Assembly (NCBI RefSeq): GCF_016583825.1
Contig: NZ_NRRV01000014.1
Coordinates: 1-64,000, forward strand
Origin: Thiohalocapsa halophila
Lineage (GTDB): Bacteria; Pseudomonadota; Gammaproteobacteria; Chromatiales; Chromatiaceae
Direction of reading: 5' to 3'
Length of the DNA stretch: 64,000 nt
Notes under the pieces: generated by a model
The model's database searches: none
What the model was told of the DNA's origin: nothing
What the model saw: only the letters and a program-made list of their open reading frames with translations
Shown: one piece after another, positions 49,704 through 57,166 of the stretch
How positions within the stretch are numbered: the first letter of the stretch is position 1
How the letters are laid out: each line of letters begins with the position of its first letter
Made by a program: the position numbers and the translations under genes

Positions 49704-49738
49704 AAAAAAAAAGGCGCATGACCGGGGAGTCATGCGCC
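49704..49738 (-). terminator. Strong rho-independent terminator just before the VWA gene
   Basis: On the minus strand GGCGCATGAC and GTCATGCGCC pair perfectly (10 bp, extendable to 12 with A-T pairs) around a 6-nt loop, followed by nine T. Only about 15 nt separate the T-run from the ATG at 49688, leaving no room for a promoter. Confidence 0.9.
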
Positions 49739-49772
49739 TTGGTGGGTAGTGCGGACAGCCAGGGAGAGAGCG

Positions 49773-49954
49773 GTCCAAGGAGTCCAAGGTCCAGGGTCGT
49801 TTTGAAAAAGTTTTCTGGCGGCCTCTGCTACAAGGCTGTTGTCAGATACTTCTCTGAAATTTCCTTGGACTCCTTGGACTCCCTGGACGAACCCGCATGG
49901 TTGCTGGGCTCAGCCGGTCCAAGCTCGCTCGCTTGGTCCAAGGTCACCTTGGAC
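49773..49954. repeat. Cluster of nine GTCCAAGG-type sites with a 17-bp inverted repeat
   Basis: GTCCAAGG or a one-base variant at 49773, 49782, 49789, 49917 and 49936 on the plus strand, and at 49863, 49872, 49881 and 49947 on the minus strand. The first two plus copies (49773-49789) are the exact reverse complement of 49863-49879 (17 bp). The 73 bp between them are AT-rich. The period is 9 bp. It resembles iterons or multiple operators. Confidence 0.85.
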
Positions 49955-49962
49955 GGGGTCGC

Positions 49963-50967
49963 TCAGAAGAAGAAGCTCTCGGCCTGCTTCTCGGTGGCCT
50001 CGCTCTCGGTCGCCGAAGGCGCAACCACTTCGTCGTCCTCGCCTTCAAACAATGAGTCGAAGTCCACCATCGGCATCTGGACAGCCTCCGAATCCAGCTC
50101 ATCGTGCTGAGCCTCGTCCGTGTCGTCGGGCTGCTCCGCCCGCGCGATCTGCCCGGCGCCATGCCGAGCCATACGCTCAGCATCCGAGAGCAGCAGCGCT
50201 AGGCCCATCCCCTCGTTGAAGAGCGCACCCTCGATGGGAGCCGTAGCAGGCAAGCGGCCGAACCAATCGTCGATGCTGTCCACCACTGGCTGGATGCGCG
50301 GGTCGATGAAGCTGAGGCAGGCGAGCTTCTCGCGAATGCGGTGGAAGGTACCGAGCGCACGGCGGTGGAGCTTGTCCTTGCCCTCGAAGCTGCCTTCTAG
50401 GTCGCGGGCCATCTGCTCGACTTCAGCGAAGATGCCGTTGCCCAACTCCTGCACCTCCTCCATCAGAGTGCCAGGCTGCTCTGTTGGTTTGATCTCCACC
50501 AGCTGGTAGCCGAAACGCAGGCGGCCACCAACGACATTGGCAGGCTCCACGGCTCGCCTGATGGGCGCCTCGAACTCCGGCAGCTTGGCGATCCAATCCT
50601 CCAATGCACGGTCGTAGCCGTCGATGAAGGTGGTGCGCTCAGCGGTGAACTCGGCCCTGAGTGCGTCGAGCTTGGTCGCCAGCTCTTCCGCGTAGTCCTG
50701 CGGCACTGCATAGCCACCGAGAAACCGTGTCCCAACCCGCAGACAGGCGCGCTCCGCGGACTGCTTGATCCGGTGGAACGGCTTGAGCGGCTCTGGATCG
50801 CAGACGCGCTTGGAGCCCAGCGATACCAGTTCCTCTGGCGGAATCTCTCCGCCCACCAGGTTCAGATCCTCGGGCTTGAGCTTCTTGCGACCGCTCCAAA
50901 TGCTGATGCCCAGCATCACGAGCACGATGCGGTCGGTGATGGTTTCGATGGTGTGGTGCATGGTCAT
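49963..50967 (-). CDS. DUF3150-family protein
   Basis: 334 aa, cytoplasmic, mostly helical. The start M-T-M-H-H-T-I-E-T-I and the block L-G-S-K-R-V-C-D-P-E-P-L then F-H-R-I-K-Q-S-A-E-R are typical of DUF3150 proteins of ICE and plasmid recombination regions, located near CobS/CobT-like genes. The C-terminal 60 residues are acidic and probably disordered, and end E-S-F-F-F. That ending resembles the ends of two other proteins in this operon. Function unknown. Confidence 0.82.
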   Translation of the reverse strand: MTMHHTIETITDRIVLVMLGISIWSGRKKLKPEDLNLVGGEIPPEELVSLGSKRVCDPEPLKPFHRIKQSAERACLRVGTRFLGGYAVPQDYAEELATKLDALRAEFTAERTTFIDGYDRALEDWIAKLPEFEAPIRRAVEPANVVGGRLRFGYQLVEIKPTEQPGTLMEEVQELGNGIFAEVEQMARDLEGSFEGKDKLHRRALGTFHRIREKLACLSFIDPRIQPVVDSIDDWFGRLPATAPIEGALFNEGMGLALLLSDAERMARHGAGQIARAEQPDDTDEAQHDELDSEAVQMPMVDFDSLFEGEDDEVVAPSATESEATEKQAESFFF

Positions 50968-51035
50968 CTTCTCACCGAGCGTGCACGCGCAAGCCTCGCG
51001 GCAAGCACGAACGCACGATCGGTCTTGGTTGGGGG

Positions 51036-51365
51036 TTAGAAGTAGAAGCCGTCGCCAGACCCGAGCAGGGCCTTCAGATCGATGGGCTTCGGGGCAGGCT
51101 TGGTTGCCGGCGTTGCACCAGCAGATGTGCCGCGAGGCGTGTTGCCTTTGGCATCGAGCGTGATGTCGCAGACGTACGTGTAACCCTTACGGAGCTTGGC
51201 CTGCGCACGCTGCTCGGCCTCTTGCAGCGGCTTCAGCTGCGAGCGGTTCAGGTGGTTTGCTGAGCCCCAGCGGATCTCGGCGTGTCCGTTGCCGAGGTCG
51301 GCATAGGCCCAGTCTTTGGCGGTGCCATCGGAATGGATGAAGCGGTACAGCTGGAAGGTCTTCAT
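51036..51365 (-). CDS. Small WGR-like protein
   Basis: 109 aa. Residues 1-65 read like a WGR-type domain (F-Q-L-Y-R-F, then G-H-A-E-I-R-W-G-S), a fold often involved in nucleic-acid binding. A Pro/Ala/Lys-rich linker follows, and the chain ends G-D-G-F-Y-F. The gene overlaps the end of the CobS-like gene by 4 bp. The C-terminal F-Y-F is shared with the exonuclease and, as F-F-F, with DUF3150. Confidence 0.65.
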   Translation of the reverse strand: MKTFQLYRFIHSDGTAKDWAYADLGNGHAEIRWGSANHLNRSQLKPLQEAEQRAQAKLRKGYTYVCDITLDAKGNTPRGTSAGATPATKPAPKPIDLKALLGSGDGFYF

Positions 51366-52312
51366 GCCGCTGCCTCCCAGTAGTCACCGAACACGTCGGC
51401 AGCGATCCTGTGAATCGCCTCGCGCTGCTCGGGCTCAGCGCGAGCCGTGAGCGCTTGCTGAAGGGCGTAGTGGAACACGTTCGGAGCGCCCTTGAACGTG
51501 AGGCTGAGGCTTGCCCAACGCACCAGCGTCCGAGTGCTCATCGTCACCGTGAGTTCTCCCGCCTCGATGTCACTGCCCATGAACAGCCGCCGCACTTCGT
51601 CCGCCACGCGGATCATTCGGTCAGCGATCTCACCAGGGATCTTGGGTACAGAGGATAGGATCACCTGACGCTCGATCTCAGCGTCGGGGTAGCCAACGTG
51701 CACGACGCGGAACCTGTCCATGAACGCGAGGTTCTGACGAAGGACGCCTTGGTAGACGCCGGACGCATCGCCAGCACCAGCACTGTTGCCCGTAGCGAAA
51801 ACTCTGAACCGAGGATGCGGCTTGATCACCTCGCCTCCATTCTCAGCAATCACCAAGGGCTGGCCTTCCAAAATATCGTTGAGTCCGGCAAGCTCGCTCG
51901 GGTCCATGAGATCCGACTCGTTCAGGATCAGCAGGTGGCCATCCCGAGCCGCGACCGACAACGGGCCATGCACGAACTGCGTCGAGCCGTTGACCAGCAC
52001 GAACTGCCCGACTAACGAGGTCAGCTCCATGCGCCCGTGGCAGGTCACGGACTGGACGGGCCAGTTGAGCCGCGCCGCGATCTGGCTAATCAGGCTGGTC
52101 TTGCCCCCGCCAGTCGGCCCTGTCAGGAACATGCCGTCCCCGTTGGCATCGTGCAGATACGCCAGCACGTCGCGCAGCAGCTCGTTGCGGAACACGTAGG
52201 GCTGCTTCACCGGAATCTGCGGATGCGTGTCGTCGGCGAAGCCTTGGACTTCGAACCCAGGACGTGCCTTCACACCGAAGGTGGCTGCGACATCGAAGCG
52301 TTGCATAGTCAT
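51362..52312 (-). CDS. CobS/MoxR-like AAA+ ATPase
   Basis: 316 aa. Walker A is G-P-T-G-G-G-K-T at 65-72, Walker B L-L-I-L-N-E-S-D (Glu-Ser-Asp), and A-T-G-N-S-A marks sensor 1. This is the MoxR/CobS clade of AAA+ ATPases, which work with VWA partners (the VWA gene at 47988). Hexameric remodelling of a DNA-repair or recombination complex is a reasonable inference here, since the genes on both sides are recombination functions. Confidence 0.88.
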   Translation of the reverse strand: MTMQRFDVAATFGVKARPGFEVQGFADDTHPQIPVKQPYVFRNELLRDVLAYLHDANGDGMFLTGPTGGGKTSLISQIAARLNWPVQSVTCHGRMELTSLVGQFVLVNGSTQFVHGPLSVAARDGHLLILNESDLMDPSELAGLNDILEGQPLVIAENGGEVIKPHPRFRVFATGNSAGAGDASGVYQGVLRQNLAFMDRFRVVHVGYPDAEIERQVILSSVPKIPGEIADRMIRVADEVRRLFMGSDIEAGELTVTMSTRTLVRWASLSLTFKGAPNVFHYALQQALTARAEPEQREAIHRIAADVFGDYWEAAA

Positions 52313-52332
52313 GGTGGTCTCCAGGTAAATGG

Positions 52333-52968
52333 TCAGAAGTAGAACGAGGTCGCCGTGGTGGGTTCGGATGCGGGCTCAGGCATCTGCCCAGCCTGAAGCT
52401 GCTCCCAGAAGGCCAAGCAGGCGGGGATCAGCTCATTACAAAGGAAGGCGTCGTAGCGCTGGACGCAGAACTCCAACGGCTCCAGCCCGCTGAGCCACGG
52501 ATCGAAGACCAGCCAGCCTTGGCGGGCTTCGGTGACGTAGAGCTGATGCTGGAGCTGCATCCAGGCGAGCTGATACGCAGTGGCCTGCTCACCCTGTGCG
52601 ATGAGCTGCTTGTAGGTGGACTGGGTCGGGACTTTCAGCTCCACTGGTTCGCCGGCGTCGCTCAGCCCATCAAGGGAGCAACGGAGCACTTGATGCTCAG
52701 TCGACTCCACGCAGAGCGGGAGCAGGATGGTGTGGTGGCGTTCTTCGAACCCTTGGCGGACGTGGTCTTCGAAGGCGATGCCACGCCGCACGCAGGGCTT
52801 GGTGGCTGGGTCTTCGGGCTTGATGAAGCCGATACGCTCGTTGAAGAGCTGGAGCGGGGTCTTGTAAGGCGACCGTCCAAGGATCACAGCCGATTCAGAG
52901 GCCGTGATCCCCTTCGCCCGCCATGCGTGCCAGAGCGATGTCCGCTGGCTGATGTCGAGGATCTTCAT
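52333..52968 (-). CDS. YqaJ-type/lambda-exonuclease-like recombinase
   Basis: 211 aa from the ATG at 52968, which has GGAG 6 bp upstream; an ATG at 52980 is an alternative. S-E-S-A-V-I-L-G-R-S-P-Y near 24-35, then G-I-A-F-E-D-H-V and V-E-L-K-V-P (E-x-K of the PD-(D/E)XK site) mark the YqaJ/lambda-exo fold. It would degrade one strand of a duplex 5'-3' to leave single strands for the Bet protein encoded upstream. The chain ends T-S-F-Y-F. Confidence 0.88.
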   Translation of the reverse strand: MKILDISQRTSLWHAWRAKGITASESAVILGRSPYKTPLQLFNERIGFIKPEDPATKPCVRRGIAFEDHVRQGFEERHHTILLPLCVESTEHQVLRCSLDGLSDAGEPVELKVPTQSTYKQLIAQGEQATAYQLAWMQLQHQLYVTEARQGWLVFDPWLSGLEPLEFCVQRYDAFLCNELIPACLAFWEQLQAGQMPEPASEPTTATSFYF

Positions 52969-52997
52969 GCTGTGCTCCATAACGGCGGAGCACAGCA
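52968..52997 (-). promoter_or_regulatory. Hairpin enclosing the exonuclease Shine-Dalgarno
   Basis: TGCTGTGCTCC and GGAGCACAGCA, a perfect 11-bp stem with an 8-nt loop on the minus strand. The 3' arm holds the GGAG and runs into the first base of the ATG at 52968; the ATG at 52980 sits in the loop. Strong candidate for translational control. Confidence 0.75.
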
Positions 52998-53045
52998 ACC
53001 CCTGGGGGCTGCCATGCCCCAAGGGGTTGGTGGTGGGTGAGAGGA

Positions 53046-53972
53046 CTAGGCGGCTTTCGCCGTTGCAGCCTCGGCAGCCTTGTGCAGCTCGTTCAGGGCA
53101 TACTTCAGTTGCTCGTCCTTGCACCGTGCGCGCAGATACTCCTGCGCTTGCCCCCAAGCGGATGCCTCCTGTGCGCGGCTGATGAGCTTGGCGACCTTGG
53201 CTTTGAACTCAGCGTCCACGGCATCAGCCTGTTCGGGCTCAGGCTGTTGGGGCGTGGTCACCTGCGGTTGCGGCTGCTCCTGCTTGGCGGGTATCTCCTC
53301 GGGCTCGATGCTCTTGCCCTCCATCTCCTCGGCGACGTAGGTGCCTTCCTCCGGGAACGCAGCACGAAGCGCCGCGGCCTTGGCGCACTTGATCAGCTGA
53401 CCCCGTGGCCGCTTGATCCACATGGCCGTCGGCACTTCCGAGTTCTGTCCTCCTGCACGGCTGTAGGTCTCCTCCCAAAACACGATCTCCGTGAATGGGC
53501 AGCGTTGGCCGTTGACTAGTCGGTAGACCGTGACCTCGCACCACTCGGGATAGGTCAACTGGACGCTGAGTTCGCGCCAGCCGCTGTCCGTCTTCGCCCG
53601 ACCGCTGAAGGTGCGGGTGATGTTCGGACCGAGCCGAGGCGCATCGATGCCTGCGTACTGCCCGGTGCGCGCTGCGGTGATGGTCACCTCGTTGATCCCA
53701 GGCCAAACGGTTTCGATCTCGCGGCCTTGCGCCTTACTCCACATCGGCACAACGTGCACGGGCCGCTTGAGGACATCGAGACCTCGTGCTTGGCAGTAGC
53801 GGACAGCCAGCGCGATGCCGTCAGCGGTCTTGGCGCTCGGGAAGATGCTGTCGGTGAGTACGCGCCAGGTGTTGGCATCCAGGCCCAGCTCGTTGAGGGC
53901 GGTCTGGCTGATCGGGAAGCGTGCCTGCGTGTTGACGCTGGGCAGGGTTTCGTTGTCTTTGCGTGTTGCCAT
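53046..53972 (-). CDS. bet: Bet/RecT-family single-strand annealing protein
   Basis: 308 aa. The Bet pattern is seen in S-A-K-T-A-D-G-I-A-L-A-V-R-Y-C-Q-A-R-G-L-D, W-P-G-I-N-E, and T-A-M-W-I-K-R-P-R-G-Q-L-I-K-C-A-K-A-A-A with L-R-A-A-F-P. It anneals complementary single strands, working with the exonuclease gene downstream to form a Red-type recombination pair. The C-terminal 90 residues are a Gln/Pro/Glu-rich linker and a charged helix. It lies 77 bp upstream of the exonuclease gene. Confidence 0.93.
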   Translation of the reverse strand: MATRKDNETLPSVNTQARFPISQTALNELGLDANTWRVLTDSIFPSAKTADGIALAVRYCQARGLDVLKRPVHVVPMWSKAQGREIETVWPGINEVTITAARTGQYAGIDAPRLGPNITRTFSGRAKTDSGWRELSVQLTYPEWCEVTVYRLVNGQRCPFTEIVFWEETYSRAGGQNSEVPTAMWIKRPRGQLIKCAKAAALRAAFPEEGTYVAEEMEGKSIEPEEIPAKQEQPQPQVTTPQQPEPEQADAVDAEFKAKVAKLISRAQEASAWGQAQEYLRARCKDEQLKYALNELHKAAEAATAKAA

Positions 53973-53996
53973 GGTGGATTCCCCTGCTACGCTTGA

Positions 53997-54161
53997 TCAG
54001 AACGGCATCATCCAGCCGGACACAAGCTCGCCGTATAGGAACTCGGCGTAGGACCAGGGGTGGTTGCCCATGAAGGCCGAGATGGTCGCCAGAGCGTTGG
54101 CGTGAACGCGGTTGCGCTGTTCGTCCTTGGGGTCAGCAACGGCGCTGATGAGCGGTTTCAT
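53997..54161 (-). CDS. 54-aa protein, first gene of the bet operon
   Basis: M-K-P-L-I-S-A-V-A-D-P then 43 more residues ending G-W-M-M-P-F. The ATG is preceded by GAGGC at 12 bp, and the stop is 25 bp before the bet start. The compact gene spacing and aromatic centre (H-P-W-S-Y-A-E-F-L-Y) argue it is real. The terminal M-P-F recalls the I-P-F tail of SSB, but no acidic stretch precedes it. Function unknown. Confidence 0.6.
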   Translation of the reverse strand: MKPLISAVADPKDEQRNRVHANALATISAFMGNHPWSYAEFLYGELVSGWMMPF

Positions 54162-54693
54162 CGGGGGGTGCCTCGCGTTGGTGATGAGCCAAAATCAGCT
54201 CACACGGCGCGAAGCGCCTAGAACTTAGGCGGCACGGACTTGGAGCGTGATGCCAAGCCGTTGGTAGCGGGTGGGTTTAGGTGGGTTTCAGAACCCACCT
54301 GGCTATACGCCTTCTCGGTTGCGCAAGTTTCTTCCGTTTGGGGGAAAAATCAGATTCGTTGAAACCTGCGTTACTGGGTGGGTTTTAGAACCCACCCTGG
54401 ATAGGTTGGAGAGATGGGATGCGATCGATCGCGACGCAGGTCACAACGGAGAGGACAAGCGGTGAGCTACGCTCTTACGCACCGCGTGTGGGTCCCTTTT
54501 CGTTTGATGGGACCCATGGAATCCGAAGTGGGGGTAGGTCGCGACACAGGGGGGAGGGGGAGAGAGTGAACATAATTGGGTTACCGGCAGCAAGCGAGTC
54601 AAAGGTCAGTCGGCGTCTCAGACCTCGTTCTACTGTTCGAGCTAGCTATCGCAACTAAGTCCCTCCGATCAATATCACACCGAGAGCTACCGC
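54162..54693. promoter_or_regulatory. Divergent regulatory region with two palindromes
   Basis: 532 bp between the bet operon (minus) and the three-gene operon (plus). Palindromes: 54280-54299 (GGTGGGTT-TCAG-AACCCACC) and 54376-54397 (GGGTGGGTTTTAGAACCCACCC), about 97 bp apart. An extra half-site GGTGGGTTTAG precedes the first. The same composite recurs at 60219-60334. Small hairpins near 54184-54218 could belong to the bet leader. Confidence 0.75.
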
Positions 54694-55344
54694 ATGACTC
54701 GGCCAACAACTAACCGAACGCTCCTAGAGACGACAAAGAAAGAACTCAATTACCTCGTCTCGTGCATCCTTCAAGTCGACATCAATACAGCGTCCAAGTA
54801 TACGTCGCGCGCGGGTACCGCAGTTGTAGCAAAGATGGCCGGCGCTGGCGTGTCGGCAGGTTTATACGGTCTAGTGTCGACCTTCGCCACAGCTAGCACT
54901 GGAACTGCAATCGTTGGGCTATCTGGTGCAGCCGAAACCACCGCCACTCTATACTGGTTCGGTTCCTGGGTCGGCGGAGGTGTCGCCTGGGGCGCTACCA
55001 TCGTAAGCGGCATCGGAATCGCCGTAGCAGTCGTCGCGTACCCGTTGTTGAAATCAAGACCACGAGACGAGGCAACCCTAACCGACATTGATTCAGTGAT
55101 AATCAATAACGCAGTCGCCTACGTCGGGCAAATTGATGTCGCACTGGCTCAGGACGCAGAACCAAGCGACACCGAGATGTCCCAGTTGTCAAGTTTGGTA
55201 ATCACGCCCTTTTATCAGGAGCTTCAACGGAATATCGAGGATATTGCCTCGCGCCTTGACACCAAGAACGCATTCGCTTTGCTAGTTCAAGCAGACCCCC
55301 GCTTTAAGCGCAAAGTCGTTGAACCGTTCGCACAAATCGCTTAA
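54694..55344 (+). CDS. Gly/Ala-rich membrane protein, first gene of an unrecognised operon
   Basis: 216 aa. A polar N-terminus (1-35) is followed by hydrophobic Gly-rich segments at about 40-66, 68-97 and 100-118 (for example A-K-M-A-G-A-G-V-S-A-G-L-Y-G-L and T-G-T-A-I-V-G-L-S-G-A-A). A soluble helical C-terminus (about 125-216) comes next. The small-residue pattern looks like helices that insert into membranes or oligomerise, and it resembles in composition the IFI6/ISG12 type; I do not claim homology. GC is lower than in the host genes. 20 bp before the nuclease-like gene. Possibly the effector or anchor of a defence system; function unassigned. Confidence 0.65.
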   Translation: MTRPTTNRTLLETTKKELNYLVSCILQVDINTASKYTSRAGTAVVAKMAGAGVSAGLYGLVSTFATASTGTAIVGLSGAAETTATLYWFGSWVGGGVAWGATIVSGIGIAVAVVAYPLLKSRPRDEATLTDIDSVIINNAVAYVGQIDVALAQDAEPSDTEMSQLSSLVITPFYQELQRNIEDIASRLDTKNAFALLVQADPRFKRKVVEPFAQIA

Positions 55345-55364
55345 CGAAATAGGACGTCATTGTA

Positions 55365-56078
55365 ATGAAGTATCGCTCTACGCTACCCACTATCGCTGCG
55401 GTCCTAATGAACCTCCGCAACCAGAACGTGGTTGCTAACACTGTAGAAGAGCAGCTTGTCCTTGAAGCAATTCGGCGATCCAACACTGAACTGCGTGACG
55501 CAAGCATAACGGAACTCGGCAACTACGTCCGAGGGCTAAGCGACGAGCAGTTGCGCGGCCTGGCGAACAATATCAAGGGCATCTACCACGAGCTCCTTTT
55601 TCTTCGCGAGTACAATTCGTCACATATTGACACCCAGGCCGAACTACACGAAAGCACAAGCCACCCTGGATCGGATATCATTATACGGGACTCGGAAACG
55701 AGTGAAATCGTCCGTCGTCTACAGCTAAAAGCCACAGACAATGACTACTACGCGGCGCATGGGGCTGACCGTGATCCGCTCATCGAGCGTGTTGTCACGA
55801 ATGAGGCTGCTAACCCAACTGCAAATGTCGCCCCCTCAGGATACTGGAACTCAGAACTCGAAGACGACGTCACGCAACAATGCGATCAGCTCGAACAGGT
55901 TTCCGCAATTGGGCAGGTGGGAATCGGTATGGAAACAGGCGGGATTGTCAGCGGATTCCTCCGCGCAAAGGACTGGGCCAATGGCAGAGATACGCCAGGA
56001 GAGGCGATCAAGAAGTTCACAGCAGATACCGCGATCGCGGCTGGTACAACGGCATTCGTCGCGTTTCTGTTTTCATGA
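55365..56078 (+). CDS. PD-(D/E)XK nuclease-like protein with hydrophobic C-terminus
   Basis: 237 aa. The nuclease-like core is I-Y-H-E-L-L-F (Glu in helix 1, about 79), H-P-G-S-D-I-I-I-R-D (Asp about 107) and R-L-Q-L-K-A-T (Gln-x-Lys, about 123-125), a Q-x-K version of the E-x-K motif seen in some restriction-like folds. After about 180 the chain becomes Gly-rich and ends A-I-A-A-G-T-T-A-F-V-A-F-L-F-S, which could bind a membrane. A GGA stretch precedes the ATG. Middle gene of the operon. Catalysis is inferred from motif spacing only. Confidence 0.65.
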   Translation: MKYRSTLPTIAAVLMNLRNQNVVANTVEEQLVLEAIRRSNTELRDASITELGNYVRGLSDEQLRGLANNIKGIYHELLFLREYNSSHIDTQAELHESTSHPGSDIIIRDSETSEIVRRLQLKATDNDYYAAHGADRDPLIERVVTNEAANPTANVAPSGYWNSELEDDVTQQCDQLEQVSAIGQVGIGMETGGIVSGFLRAKDWANGRDTPGEAIKKFTADTAIAAGTTAFVAFLFS

Positions 56079-56104
56079 TGTTCGCGTGATTTGAGGCGAG
56101 GGCA

Positions 56105-57166
56105 GTGGCAACGATAAAGTCTTTGTTCGCAAGCGCGTCAGCGTTCGTCACAACTGTGCGGACGACTGTGTTGCGAGGAGTAGGTGAAGTACGCAAGTCG
56201 CCAGCCGGTCAGGGTTTTGATCAAGTAGTCGAAGAGACCGCCGATCGTATTGGCGAAGTAGCTCGACAAGCCTGGGGTGCCGTCCGTCGGTCTGAATTTG
56301 GACTCGGGGTCGAATCAGCGTTAGATGAAATGGCGCATAAAGTCACGGAAGCGGGAGAACGCGTGCAGGCAACGGCAAGGCAGAGCTGGGACGACGCGCG
56401 CAGGGTGGTTGCTGGAGCCTACCGCGGTGCAAAAGAAGCTTGGGAGGAAAAGCGCGAGTACGAGGCGAAGCGGGAGCGTGACGGCGGCTTGAACGAGGAG
56501 GATGCGGAGCGTAACGAGGAACTGGCCAAACGACTGCGAGAAATCCAGAGAGACATTGGGGATATCAAGAGTGGTCTTGCAGCCGATGCTCTTCGTCAAG
56601 GAGAGATTCTTACAGCCGAGCTTTCAGCTGATGAACTGTCCGCGAACACCGGGTTGCTTGCTACGAAGACATGCCCCGAGTGTGGCGGGCTGATGACCAT
56701 TCGGCAAGGAAAGTTCAACGTGAATAGAAAGCAGCACAGCTTTTACTGGCAGTGCATTTCAAACCTGCGCGGCTATCACTGCCGGACACTGAGCATTAGG
56801 CTTGAGGAGGAGAGTTTGGATGTCGTTCGCGCCGCCAATCCGGACCTAGATGGTAGCCCAACCGAGCGTCGCGGTATTTGGAAACAGCAAGATGTGCTTA
56901 GGCGAACACAACGGCGGTTCGAGACTTTCGTGGGGGAAGTCGATGATGACTTGATGTGCCCGATACACGTGGCTCCGCTACTGATCCAAAGGAAGCTCAA
57001 CGCGGGAGGAACTTTGCTGGATAGCTACGAGCATGCTTGCACGGCGATCGAAGCAAATGGAAGCCCATGCGCATTCGTTGTTCCCATCACATCTTTTGCA
57101 CAGATTGCTTCGATCCTTCGCAGGAAGACTAACCGCGGCATCATTGATGGCGAAGCCTTCTACTAG
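56105..57166 (+). CDS. Amphipathic-helix/zinc-ribbon protein, third gene of the operon
   Basis: 353 aa from a GTG at 56105 with GAGG upstream. Residues 1-125 are amphipathic helices with 11-residue-like repeats (A-R-Q-A-W-G-A-V, A-R-Q-S-W-D-D-A), suited to membrane binding. A charged coiled coil spans 115-165. Then comes a zinc-ribbon-like block: C-P-E-C-G-G-L-M-T-I-R-Q-G-K-F at about 191-205 and two further Cys (W-Q-C, Y-H-C), like topoisomerase C4 fingers. A Cys pattern C-P-I-H and C-T follow near 285-310. No enzyme motif seen. It probably links the membrane, nucleic acid and the other two products; inferred. Confidence 0.6.
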   Translation: MATIKSLFASASAFVTTVRTTVLRGVGEVRKSPAGQGFDQVVEETADRIGEVARQAWGAVRRSEFGLGVESALDEMAHKVTEAGERVQATARQSWDDARRVVAGAYRGAKEAWEEKREYEAKRERDGGLNEEDAERNEELAKRLREIQRDIGDIKSGLAADALRQGEILTAELSADELSANTGLLATKTCPECGGLMTIRQGKFNVNRKQHSFYWQCISNLRGYHCRTLSIRLEEESLDVVRAANPDLDGSPTERRGIWKQQDVLRRTQRRFETFVGEVDDDLMCPIHVAPLLIQRKLNAGGTLLDSYEHACTAIEANGSPCAFVVPITSFAQIASILRRKTNRGIIDGEAFY

